Positions 54,198 to 62,596 of a stretch of DNA of 64,000 nucleotides are shown in pieces. Numbering within the stretch: position 1 is the first letter of the stretch; every line of letters starts with the position of its first letter. This stretch comes from Draconibacterium aestuarii. GTDB lineage: Bacteria > Bacteroidota > Bacteroidia > Bacteroidales > Prolixibacteraceae. The DNA is taken from the NCBI GenBank assembly GCA_026671195.1, contig JAPOHD010000015.1, forward strand, positions 62,001 to 126,000, written 5' to 3'. A program made the position numbers and the translations under genes. The notes below the pieces were generated by a model. It was not told the DNA's origin and did not search any database. It worked only from the letters and a program-made list of their open reading frames with translations.

Positions 54198-54800
54198 ATG
54201 GGACCTTTAATTCCTAACGGTATAATAGGTGGAGGCTGGGATTTTGTAATCGCTATTTTAATTGGAGTAGCCTTTGGATTTATTCTGGAAGCTTCCGGCT
54301 TTTCATCATCAAGAAATCTAGCAGGTGTTTTTTACGGATACAACTTTGTTGTTCTTCGTGTATTTTTTACTGCCTTAATTGTTGCAATGGTCGGCATAAT
54401 ATACTTCGATTTTCTGGGCTGGCTCGACTTATCAAAAATATTTATACTTCCAACTTTTCTAACTCCTATGATTGTAGGAGGTGTAATTATGGGATTTGGA
54501 TTTATTATTGGAGGATATTGTCCGGGTACCAGTTTTACCGGAATTGCAATTGGTAAACTGGATGCTGTATTTTTTACAGTTGGTTTGTATCTTGGAATCT
54601 TTGCTTTCTCGCTGGCATATCCATTGTTTGAAGGATTTTTTACCAGTGGTGCATTGGGAAATGTAACGCTTACCGACGTAACCGGTATTCCGGCACATTG
54701 GTTTGCACTTGCCTTTACAGTAGTGGCTTTGGCAGCTTTCTGGGGTACAATGTTTATCGAAAAACGCGTGAGAAAGAATATGAAACAGTATAAATTTTAG
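54198..54800 (+). CDS. YeeE/YedE family half-transporter (second of two)
   Basis: The second half-transporter, 200 residues with about six membrane helices. The start contains GFILEASGFSSSRNLAGVFYG, and the conserved motif is GGYCPGTSFTGIAIGKLDAVFF with its cysteine. The partner at 53636 has the GRGCTSG motif, so the two chains supply the two pseudo-symmetric cysteine motifs of a complete transporter. The gene is four bases from the first rhodanese-like gene, which suggests direct handover of sulfur on the periplasmic or cytosolic face. Confidence 0.88.
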   Translation: MGPLIPNGIIGGGWDFVIAILIGVAFGFILEASGFSSSRNLAGVFYGYNFVVLRVFFTALIVAMVGIIYFDFLGWLDLSKIFILPTFLTPMIVGGVIMGFGFIIGGYCPGTSFTGIAIGKLDAVFFTVGLYLGIFAFSLAYPLFEGFFTSGALGNVTLTDVTGIPAHWFALAFTVVALAAFWGTMFIEKRVRKNMKQYKF

Positions 54801-54804
54801 TAAG

Positions 54805-55413
54805 ATGAATAAAAACTATATTATACTTACGATACTCATGCTTGTTCTGGCTGTCGGAACCATCTTTTTGAACAGGGAAGAAGAACCTAAACAAATTGAG
54901 CCAAGCAAATTATTGCAGGAAATTATTCAGCCAACAAGATATGTTACTACCGATCAGGTTGCTAAAATGATTATAAAAGGAGACCCTGGTTTGATGTTGG
55001 TTGATGTTCGCAGCAATTCTGAATTTGAGGAATTTTCGCTTCCAAATTCAGTAAATATTCCGCTCGACAGTCTTTTAACCGGCGATAATCTTTCCTATTT
55101 TGGAATACCGGGAACACAGGTGGTTTTTATATCTGACGATGCAATTAAGGCAGACCAGTGCTGGGTGTTAACCAAACGATTGGGATTGAATAGCACCTAT
55201 GTTATGCTGGGTGGCTTAAATAAATGGATGGAAACAATCATTGATCCGCAACAACCGTCTGATGACGAGCCTTACACCGTACACGAAACGTATTCATTTA
55301 GAAAAGGGGCTCAAATGTATTTTACAGGAGCCGAAGCAGAAGTTGGTGGATCGAAAGTAAAAGTAGAAGTTCGCAGAAAAGAGAAAACTACAGTGGCTGC
55401 CGGTGGCTGTTAA
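54805..55413 (+). CDS. Membrane-anchored rhodanese-like protein without active-site Cys, C-terminal AAGGC
   Basis: A 202-residue protein with an N-terminal anchor (NYIILTILMLVLAVGTIFL) and a rhodanese fold at about 45-145 (LMLVDVRSNSEFEEFSLPNSVNIPL; VMLGGLNKWM). The residue that should be the catalytic cysteine, after VVFIS, is Asp 111. Another cysteine, C119, is in the following helix. The C-terminal 35 residues form a basic tail (VKVEVRRKEKTTVAAGGC) that ends in Cys 202. The downstream neighbour has the same tail. A tail cysteine acting as the sulfur acceptor is inferred from conservation and context. Confidence 0.82.
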   Translation: MNKNYIILTILMLVLAVGTIFLNREEEPKQIEPSKLLQEIIQPTRYVTTDQVAKMIIKGDPGLMLVDVRSNSEFEEFSLPNSVNIPLDSLLTGDNLSYFGIPGTQVVFISDDAIKADQCWVLTKRLGLNSTYVMLGGLNKWMETIIDPQQPSDDEPYTVHETYSFRKGAQMYFTGAEAEVGGSKVKVEVRRKEKTTVAAGGC

Positions 55414-55440
55414 TTCATAATCAATCAAAAAAATCAAACA

Positions 55441-56079
55441 ATGCATATACATGAATTAAATCCATGGAGAACATTAATAGCACTCTCGGTGTTTGTGGTT
55501 CTCCTGATTGTGGGCTTTTTAACCATGAAGAAACCTTTGATGTCGTATCAGTTAAATATGACGCAAAGTGTAGAGGAACTTACAGAGTCGGAAGCATATT
55601 TTTTTCCATGGGAATTGGAAGGAGTAATCAACAAGGAAACAACAGATGTTGTTCTGTTCGATATTCGCAATAATTTTGTTTTTGGACAGGGGCACATTCC
55701 TGGAGCGGAAAATATTTCAGCCAATAATTTAAGTAGCGAAGAAAATATTGCACGCCTGGAAGAGCTTAAAAAGATGAACGTTACCGTGGTGCTTTATGGC
55801 GATGATGAGTTGCATGCAAATGGTCCCTGGATGTTATTTCGACAGGTCGGATATGATAATGTAAAGCTACTTTTGGGTGGTTACAAGTATTACTTTGAGC
55901 ATAAAGAAGATTTGGCGGCAACGATTGATGATGACGGGTATTATATCGGTTTCCCAAGGCATAATTATGCTGAAATGGCGGCTCCTAAAGATGGATCAGC
56001 GGCTGGTACATCGAACGAAAGACAAGAGGTTCAGGTACAACGCAGAAAGAAGACGGTAGTGGCTGCCGGAGGTTGTTAA
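55441..56079 (+). CDS. Second membrane-anchored rhodanese-like protein, sole Cys in C-terminal AAGGC
   Basis: A 212-residue relative of the preceding protein. An anchor helix (TLIALSVFVVLLIVGFLTM) is followed by a rhodanese-like domain at about 55-155 (VVLFDIRNNFVFGQGHIPGAENI; VKLLLGGYKYYF). The active-site position after VVLYG is Asp 121. The only cysteine in the whole protein is the last residue, in the tail VQVQRRKKTVVAAGGC. The domain sequences of the pair have diverged while the tails stayed almost the same, which points to function in the tail. It is the last gene of the psr operon. Confidence 0.82.
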   Translation: MHIHELNPWRTLIALSVFVVLLIVGFLTMKKPLMSYQLNMTQSVEELTESEAYFFPWELEGVINKETTDVVLFDIRNNFVFGQGHIPGAENISANNLSSEENIARLEELKKMNVTVVLYGDDELHANGPWMLFRQVGYDNVKLLLGGYKYYFEHKEDLAATIDDDGYYIGFPRHNYAEMAAPKDGSAAGTSNERQEVQVQRRKKTVVAAGGC

Positions 56080-56135
56080 CGTTTGTGAGTAAAAAATCTC
56101 AGATAATTTTTCTTTTAATTGAATAAAATAAAAAA

Positions 56136-56166
56136 ATCCCGAAGATTTATTTCTTCGGGATTTTTT
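56136..56166. terminator. Terminator after the psr-yeeE-rhodanese operon
   Basis: ATCCCGAAGA pairs with TCTTCGGGAT around a 6-base loop, with A6 before and T6 after. It works in both directions and also serves the convergent GH9 gene. Confidence 0.9.
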
Positions 56167-56193
56167 GTAGTTATTGGTTGAAGTGATTGATTA

Positions 56194-57900
56194 TTATTCG
56201 AGACCAGACACTAAAAATACCAGTGGGGCATTCCAGTTAATTGCTGTTTCGTTGGTTGAATAACTACATTCAGTATCGGTGTATGATTTTGCCGGGAACA
56301 GGCTTCTTTCCACATTGTGTGCTGCACAGTCATCTAATACAACAGTATTCGGACCACCTGCCAAATAGCCAGGTACCGGTTCTTCAATCCCGTCGGCAGA
56401 TGAAATTCGGTTGTGAATATGCATTGGTGTTTTATGTCCAAATGCGGTAACAAACGAATACCCGGTAGCATTTCTGCCTAAAATATAATCCAAATCGTTT
56501 TGTGCGGATGCAATGTATTTCTGGTCATTGGTTAAATGGTATGCAATTAATTTTAACATGCCATCGTTGGCAATATCCGAGTTACTTCCCCAGGCAAATT
56601 CGTTGGTGCTTATCAGGTATGGAGATTCTTTTTCAATGGCCAGCATATTGTCTGCATATCCAATAAAGTCTTTTTCAAAGTCTTCAAATTCGACTCGTTT
56701 GTCGGAAGTAAGCAGGGAAATAATCCCGAGCGTATTTACAACATTCCATTTCGGAGTTACCGGTTTTTCGTAATTTGCTACTATCTTTTCTTTGTAGCTG
56801 TTATCTCCTGTTAACAGGTACATTTCAGCAGCAGCCCAAAACCATTCATCCTTCAGCTGGTTGTCCCCATATCCACCTGTTGAAATATCTTTTGGCTGAT
56901 TGTACAAAACATCCGGATTTTTTGTAGCCCACTGCCAGGCTTTCTCAGCACTTATTTTCATGTCATTGGCAAGGTTGGGCATATTGTATTGCTCAAAAGT
57001 GCGTGATGCATAGGCCATTGTTGCTGCAAAATCGAGTGTTGCCGATGTACTTTTTTGAACCACGTAACGTTGTTCGTTTGTTTGTGACGGAAGAACAAAT
57101 CCAACAAAATATTTAGTGCTGAGTTTGTGATATAAACCGCCATCGTTGGGATCTTGCATACTTAACATCCACTTTAAATTAACCAGGCTTTCATTCAAAA
57201 TATCGGGAAGATTGTTGCCCGATTCAGGAATATTTAAGTTTTGCAGTTCATGAAATGTTTTATTCATCCTTTCGCTTAATAAAAGCGTATAAGTTGAAAT
57301 ACCACTGTTAACAATGTATTTGCCAAAATCGCCGGCATCATACCAACCACCGGGCGAAGAAATGGATGTACATTCTGGCCTTTTTTTGTCAGCTGCTGAG
57401 GCATGAATCAATACGTTCGTATCCGGATGACCCGTCTTCCAGTTCCATTTTCCTCCGTACTGCTCGGTAATATCAACGCCACATCGGGCGTAATAATATG
57501 ATTTCAGAACGGCATCGGCCAACCTGTTGAACGGATTTTCGTTGATTACAAAAGGGGAGGAAAACTCGGTACCATTAATGCAAATATGATATTCGCCGGA
57601 TGAGGTGAAAGTAGAGAAGTCGGCCAAACGAACAGAGTCGCCTGAAAGCTCCCAATAGCTGAAATTGCCGGCAGGAGCCTCAAAAACTACTTTCCCTTTT
57701 TTATCTACTAATTCGAATACATCAACATCGGCTCTAATTAATGCTTTTTTTTCTGCATTTGTTTTATACCCCAGCTGGTTAATTAAAATGTTTTCAGAAT
57801 ACGATTCGTTTATTGTTCGTGTTGTGGGAGTACACCACGAAATAAGAATTACAAGGCTTACCAGCAAGTAAATGGGCAATTTGTTTCGAATTGGTTTCAT
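56194..57900 (-). CDS. Glycoside hydrolase family 9 lipoprotein (endoglucanase-type)
   Basis: A secreted lipoprotein (lipobox near LISWC) that cleaves beta-1,4-glucans. An Ig-like CelD-N domain (about 35-125, starting ILINQLGYKTNAEKKALI) precedes the (alpha/alpha)6 catalytic domain. The catalytic Asp pair is in GGWYDAGDFGKY and the catalytic Glu in YSTNETAINWNAPLVF at the C-terminus. HIHNRISSADG is the substrate-cleft block. There is no dockerin, CBM or type IX tail. With the GH94 and GPH genes upstream on the same strand it forms a cellodextrin pathway. Confidence 0.92.
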   Translation of the reverse strand: MKPIRNKLPIYLLVSLVILISWCTPTTRTINESYSENILINQLGYKTNAEKKALIRADVDVFELVDKKGKVVFEAPAGNFSYWELSGDSVRLADFSTFTSSGEYHICINGTEFSSPFVINENPFNRLADAVLKSYYYARCGVDITEQYGGKWNWKTGHPDTNVLIHASAADKKRPECTSISSPGGWYDAGDFGKYIVNSGISTYTLLLSERMNKTFHELQNLNIPESGNNLPDILNESLVNLKWMLSMQDPNDGGLYHKLSTKYFVGFVLPSQTNEQRYVVQKSTSATLDFAATMAYASRTFEQYNMPNLANDMKISAEKAWQWATKNPDVLYNQPKDISTGGYGDNQLKDEWFWAAAEMYLLTGDNSYKEKIVANYEKPVTPKWNVVNTLGIISLLTSDKRVEFEDFEKDFIGYADNMLAIEKESPYLISTNEFAWGSNSDIANDGMLKLIAYHLTNDQKYIASAQNDLDYILGRNATGYSFVTAFGHKTPMHIHNRISSADGIEEPVPGYLAGGPNTVVLDDCAAHNVERSLFPAKSYTDTECSYSTNETAINWNAPLVFLVSGLE

Positions 57901-58002
57901 TGGTTTAAATTTAAAGTTACTGTTTAATCGAAGTATAATTCAAAAGAAAAAATAATCTTAATGTTATAGGTAGCCGTTAAACGGGTTTAAGATTTCTTAA
58001 TT

Positions 58003-58034
58003 TATTCTTGCCTGCTTTTAAGCAGGCAAGAATA
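58003..58034. terminator. Long perfect hairpin downstream of the GH94 gene
   Basis: TATTCTTGCCTGCTT and AAGCAGGCAAGAATA form a 15-bp perfect inverted repeat with a 2-base loop, 21 bases after the GH94 stop. No U-tract follows, so it may stabilise the 3' end or reduce readthrough into the GH9 gene rather than stop transcription fully. Confidence 0.5.
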
Positions 58035-58055
58035 TAAACTTTGCAACATGTCAGG

Positions 58056-60491
58056 TTAAATCATTTCAACTTTAACTGTATAAGTACCTTCGGGCATTAC
58101 TGGAATTAAATTGCCTTCAATGGGTTTATCGTCCAGCGTAATTTGTTTTACACCTTTACTTGAACCATTCGGGTTGATCACCTCAATTTTATAGGTGGCT
58201 CCCCTGAATTTGCGTGATACTTTGTACTCTTTCCAATCGTGCGGAATACACGGATCAACTTCTAATCCATTATAACTTGGCCGCACACCAAGAATGTACT
58301 GACTGATGGTGTAGAAATTCCAGGCTGCAGTTCCGGTTAACCACGAGTTTTTAGCTTCACCCGGTTTAAAGGCATCTTTACCTGCAATCATTTGTGAATA
58401 AACGTAAGGCTCGGTTTTGTGCAGTTCGCTTTTGTCTTCCAAATAAGCCGGACATATTTTTTTGAAATATTCCCAGGCGCGGTCTCCTCTTCCAATCACC
58501 GTTTCTCCAAGCATAATCCATGGATTGTTGTGGCAAAAAATTCCGGCGTTTTCTTTGTATCCTTCAGGGTAACTTGAAATCTCACCGTATTCGATATAGT
58601 ATTTTGTAAAAGCAGGATTATTAAGTACAATTCCATGTTCGCAATCCAAACGTTCTTTTACCGAATCGAGTGCTTTTTCAACCATACCTTCTTCTTTCCC
58701 AATTCCGGCCATACTGCACCAGCCGTTCGATTCGATAAATATTTTACCTTCTTCGTTTTCGTTGCTTCCAATTTTATTCCCGAAGTAGTCATAGGCACGT
58801 AAAAACCAATCGCCGTCCCAACCGCTTGTCTTAACGGCTTCAACCATATTGTTCACATGTTTTTGGGCGCGTGCTGCTTCTTCTGTTTTTCCAAGAACAG
58901 TACACAATTCCACATAATCACGACCGTAAACAACAAACAAACCGGCAATCATTAACGATTCAGCTTTTGAGCCTTCCGATTTATTTTCAGTGGTTTGGAA
59001 AGATTCGTTTGGATCGTTCGAAAAACAATTCAGGTTTAAACAGTCGTTCCAGTCAGCTCTTCCAATTAAAGGAAGCCCGTGTGGACCTAAATTATTGATT
59101 ACAAAATCAAATGAAATTGTAAGGTGATCGAATAGGGTTTTGGCAACACTCATGTCGTTGTCAAAGGGGACCATTTCATCTAAAATTGCGAAGTCGCCTG
59201 TTTCTTTGATATAACTGATGGTTCCTAAAACCAGCCACATCGGATCGTCGTTAAATCCACCTCCAATTTCGTTATTCCCTCGTTTGGTAAGTGGTTGGTA
59301 TTGGTGGTAACAAGCTCCGTTGTGGAGCTGAGTAGATGCGATATCAATAATTCGCTCGCGTGCACGTTCCGGAATCTGATGTACGAAACCAATTAAATCC
59401 TGGTTTGAATCACGGAAACCCATTCCGCGGCCAATTCCACTTTCAAAGAATGAGGCCGAACGTGAAAAACAGAAGGTAATCATACATTGATACTGGTTCC
59501 AGATATTTACCATTCTGTCCAGCTTCTCATCTTCTGAATCAACATTATAAATTTGCAGCAGATCATCCCAGTACTGGTTTAATTCTGCAAAAGCAGCATC
59601 AACTTTTTTGCTCGTATCGAATTTCGAAATTAGCGCTTTGGCCTTTGTTTTATTGATTATACCTTTTGCTTCCCATTTCTGATCTTCTTCGTTTTCAATG
59701 TATCCCAGTACAAATACAAAGTCTTTTGATTCGCCGGGTTGAAGTTCAACCTGGATAGAATGCGATGCGATGGGTGACCAACCGTGAGCAACGCTCATTT
59801 CCGATTCACCATCCAACACAACTTTTGGTTCGTCGAAACCGTTGTACAAGCCCATAAACGATTCACGATCGGTATCGAAACCTGCAATTTCGGTATTTAC
59901 CGAATAAAAAGCATAGTGGTTTCTACGCTCACGATATTCAGTTTTGTGATATAGTGTTGAACCATCGATTTCAACTTCTCCTGTAGAAAAATTACGTTGG
60001 AAATTTTCCATATCAGTGGCAGCATTCCACAATGCCCACTCCGTAAATGAGAATAGTTTTAGCTTTTTTACTTTGTCGCTGCTGTTTGTTAAAGTAAGTT
60101 TCTGTATTTCGGCATGTGTATTCTGAGGAACAAAAAATAGTACGTCAGCAGTAACTCCATTTTTTACACCTTTAATTTTAGTGTAATTCATACCATGGCG
60201 GCACTCGTAATCGTCGAGTTTGGTTTTGCAAGGTTTCCATCCCGGCGACCATATTGTATCTTCGTCCTTTATATAAAAATAGCGGCCACCCGAGTCCATG
60301 GGGACATTGTTGTATCTGTATCGTGTCAGCCTGCGAAATTTCGCGTCTTTGTAGAAAGAATAACCCCCTGCCGTATTCGAAATTAGTGAGAAAAAATCTT
60401 TGTTTCCCAGATAGTTGATCCAAGGCCAGGGAGTCTGTGGATCGGTAATTACATACTCCTTATTTTTGTCGTCAAAAAATCCAAATTTCAT
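58056..60491 (-). CDS. Cellobiose/cellodextrin phosphorylase (GH94)
   Basis: An intracellular enzyme that phosphorolyses beta-1,4-glucosyl oligomers to glucose-1-phosphate. The N-terminal beta-sandwich begins [29 protein letters not shown], with [20 protein letters not shown] for the substrate site. The (alpha/alpha)6 barrel contains [10 protein letters not shown] and the catalytic Asp in [14 protein letters not shown]. The C-terminal jelly roll includes [12 protein letters not shown]. At 811 residues and without a signal it matches cellobiose phosphorylase. The GPH symporter is encoded 30 bases upstream on the same strand. Confidence 0.94.
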   Translation of the reverse strand: MKFGFFDDKNKEYVITDPQTPWPWINYLGNKDFFSLISNTAGGYSFYKDAKFRRLTRYRYNNVPMDSGGRYFYIKDEDTIWSPGWKPCKTKLDDYECRHGMNYTKIKGVKNGVTADVLFFVPQNTHAEIQKLTLTNSSDKVKKLKLFSFTEWALWNAATDMENFQRNFSTGEVEIDGSTLYHKTEYRERRNHYAFYSVNTEIAGFDTDRESFMGLYNGFDEPKVVLDGESEMSVAHGWSPIASHSIQVELQPGESKDFVFVLGYIENEEDQKWEAKGIINKTKAKALISKFDTSKKVDAAFAELNQYWDDLLQIYNVDSEDEKLDRMVNIWNQYQCMITFCFSRSASFFESGIGRGMGFRDSNQDLIGFVHQIPERARERIIDIASTQLHNGACYHQYQPLTKRGNNEIGGGFNDDPMWLVLGTISYIKETGDFAILDEMVPFDNDMSVAKTLFDHLTISFDFVINNLGPHGLPLIGRADWNDCLNLNCFSNDPNESFQTTENKSEGSKAESLMIAGLFVVYGRDYVELCTVLGKTEEAARAQKHVNNMVEAVKTSGWDGDWFLRAYDYFGNKIGSNENEEGKIFIESNGWCSMAGIGKEEGMVEKALDSVKERLDCEHGIVLNNPAFTKYYIEYGEISSYPEGYKENAGIFCHNNPWIMLGETVIGRGDRAWEYFKKICPAYLEDKSELHKTEPYVYSQMIAGKDAFKPGEAKNSWLTGTAAWNFYTISQYILGVRPSYNGLEVDPCIPHDWKEYKVSRKFRGATYKIEVINPNGSSKGVKQITLDDKPIEGNLIPVMPEGTYTVKVEMI

Positions 60492-60521
60492 TTTATGTGT
60501 TTTTTATTAGAAATCTAATCG

Positions 60522-62135
60522 TTAGTTGATAGAAAGTTCGTTTGCTCTTCTGCTGTTTAGTTCAATAGTTATCTGGTCCATTTTAGTTTGGTTAAGCGGG
60601 TACATGAACATTACAGCAGCAGCAATAGCTGCTATTACTGCCGGAATCCAGCTCATCAGCATTATAATTCCGGGAATTGCCCCTTGAATGGCAACATGGT
60701 CTTGACCGCTGTAATTGAAAGCTGCTAGCACAAAACCAATAATTATTCCGGCTATACCACCGCCAAACTTGGTTGCAAACGAACCGGCTGAGTAGATGAG
60801 GCCGGTAGCCCTTCTTCCGTTTTTAAATTCTGAATAATCAGCCGCATCGCCGAGCATGGCAAAGAATAAAGTTGGTGAAATGGCCGCTGCAAGTTCCGAA
60901 ACAATTCCGATTGCAAAAATTCCATATACATCTCCGGGGCCACAGAAAACAAGCAAAGCGTTTACGGCGCCCGAGAATAGAATGGCGTAAATAAAAAGCA
61001 TTTTCTTGCCAATTTTCTTACTAATTGATGAAGTAATCATTGCGCCTGCTATTGATGCAAGCATTAACGCCACCAAATAGGAAGCTGACAATAGTTGATT
61101 ATTTAAATAATGAGTGAAATAGATTACTGTGATCCCTTGTTTTATTGAGTTGTATGTATTGAAAATCAATCCAATAGAAAGTAGAATAACCCAGGGTTTG
61201 TTGCGAATTAAGTCTTTAAAATCGGCTTTTAAATTACTCTTTTGTGCTTTTGGTGGTTTAACCCGTTCTTTTGTACTCAAAAAAGTGAGGACCATAAAAA
61301 TGGCAAGAAATACCGACAATAAGTACATGGAATCGCGATATCCCTTTTTTTGATTGATTAAAGAAATACTTTCAGCAGTAATATCGGTTTCGCCGGCAGC
61401 AACAAAGGAATATTCTTTGTTGGCTTCCATTGCAAAACTGATACTTTTTGCCGGTTCTGTATCAGTAGTGTTTGTTCCTTCCCAAACAAAAGTGGCAATG
61501 CCATTCACGGTTTTAATATTTGCGTTGGCAACATCAATTTCAGAAGAAACGGTAACCCTGTATTGTTTCTGACCAATTTGAGCGATGGTAATTGCAGGAT
61601 TTACATTTCCAAAATGTGCCACAAGGAATAGCATGGCACCTTGTACCAACATCCCTCCTGCAAAGGCCCCAACCATTCTGAACGAACCAAGGCTGGTCCT
61701 TTCTTTGTCATCGCCGGTCATTACTGCCATTAATGCACCGTATGGAATATTGTTTGCTGTGTATAAGAGCGTAAAAATTATATAGGTTGTATAGGCATAA
61801 ATGATTTTGCCGGTTGGACCTAAATTCGGGGTTGTAAATAATAACGACAAAGTTGCGGCCAATGGAACTGCAGTCCACAAGATCCATGGGCGAAATTTGC
61901 CGTATTTTGAATTCGTTCTGTCACCAACAATGCCCATTAAAATATCACTAAGACCGTCGCTAGAGCGTGCTATCAACATGAGTAGTCCTACTGAAGCCGG
62001 ATTCAAACCATAAACATCTGTGTAAAATATAAATAGAAATGTTGCAACGCCACGCCAGGCAATGTTGGCAGCTCCATCTCCAAGAGCATATCCCACCTTT
62101 TCAAGTACAGATAATTTGTGTTTTTTTAAGTTCAT
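60522..62135 (-). CDS. GPH family symporter with inserted periplasmic domain
   Basis: A MelB-like sugar:cation symporter that probably imports cellobiose or cellodextrins for the adjacent phosphorylase. The core motifs are normal: GDGAANIAWRG, RSSDGLSDILMGIVGDRTNSKYGKFRPW. Compared with the 444-residue paralogue at 29940, this protein has about 90 extra residues between helices 5 and 6 (about 175-262). By the usual topology that loop is periplasmic. The insert is strand-rich (QKQYRVTVSSEI, NGIATFVWEG, KSISFAMEANKEYSFVAAGE), polar and lacks hydrophobic helices. It is the first gene of the GPH-GH94 unit and has a consensus promoter. Confidence 0.88.
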   Translation of the reverse strand: MNLKKHKLSVLEKVGYALGDGAANIAWRGVATFLFIFYTDVYGLNPASVGLLMLIARSSDGLSDILMGIVGDRTNSKYGKFRPWILWTAVPLAATLSLLFTTPNLGPTGKIIYAYTTYIIFTLLYTANNIPYGALMAVMTGDDKERTSLGSFRMVGAFAGGMLVQGAMLFLVAHFGNVNPAITIAQIGQKQYRVTVSSEIDVANANIKTVNGIATFVWEGTNTTDTEPAKSISFAMEANKEYSFVAAGETDITAESISLINQKKGYRDSMYLLSVFLAIFMVLTFLSTKERVKPPKAQKSNLKADFKDLIRNKPWVILLSIGLIFNTYNSIKQGITVIYFTHYLNNQLLSASYLVALMLASIAGAMITSSISKKIGKKMLFIYAILFSGAVNALLVFCGPGDVYGIFAIGIVSELAAAISPTLFFAMLGDAADYSEFKNGRRATGLIYSAGSFATKFGGGIAGIIIGFVLAAFNYSGQDHVAIQGAIPGIIMLMSWIPAVIAAIAAAVMFMYPLNQTKMDQITIELNSRRANELSIN

Positions 62136-62313
62136 ATTTATTTGATTGTTTTATCGTTTTTCCCAGAAGCCAATGCTTAGCGATGGCTTTCTTCAGGTGT
62201 TATTTCTATCGGGCGATTTCATCTCGAATACTTAGTGTTCTTCTCATCAGTTAATTAGTTAGTTCATATTTCAATAATCATCATAATGTAAAAAAGACAA
62301 TAACTAATGAAGG

Positions 62314-62344
62314 CAAAAATATGTATTATTACTATATCACCAAA
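62314..62344 (-). promoter_or_regulatory. Promoter of the GPH-GH94 operon
   Basis: On the minus strand TTTG, 19 bases and TATTTTTG match the Bacteroidota consensus exactly. Transcription would begin near 62307, giving a leader of about 170 bases. Confidence 0.68.
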
Positions 62345-62539
62345 TATTTTTATCAGTTCAATGGGGTTTATTAATGCATATTGTACATTATACAGCAATA
62401 AAGATGGTGTTATGTAAAGATTCTAACTATCAGTATGTTCTTGAACATGACTTGAGTTTTGTGGTTTTACAAAATGGTATGATTAAGTCACGATTCGTAA
62501 TATTTTGAATATTTCATGCGAATTTGTTTTTGTTGGAAC

Positions 62540-62547
62540 TATTTTTG
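62540..62547 (+). promoter_or_regulatory. -7 element of the NtrC-like gene
   Basis: TATTTTTG fits TAnnTTTG about 50 bases before the ATG. It sits between GTTGGAAC and GTTCCTAAC, which form an imperfect dyad around it and may be a regulator site. Confidence 0.45.
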
Positions 62548-62596
62548 TATGTTCCTAACCAACGCTATTTTTACATCTTAAAGAGAAAACAAAATT

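Larger units (their letters stand above)
62136..62596. other. Divergent control region between the GPH symporter and NtrC-like genes
   Basis: No gene is seen. It holds the consensus promoter for the symporter operon (62314-62344), a third copy of the TTAATGCATATTG motif near 62371-62383 and a -7 element with flanking GGAAC/GTTCC half-sites before the NtrC-like gene. Confidence 0.5.
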
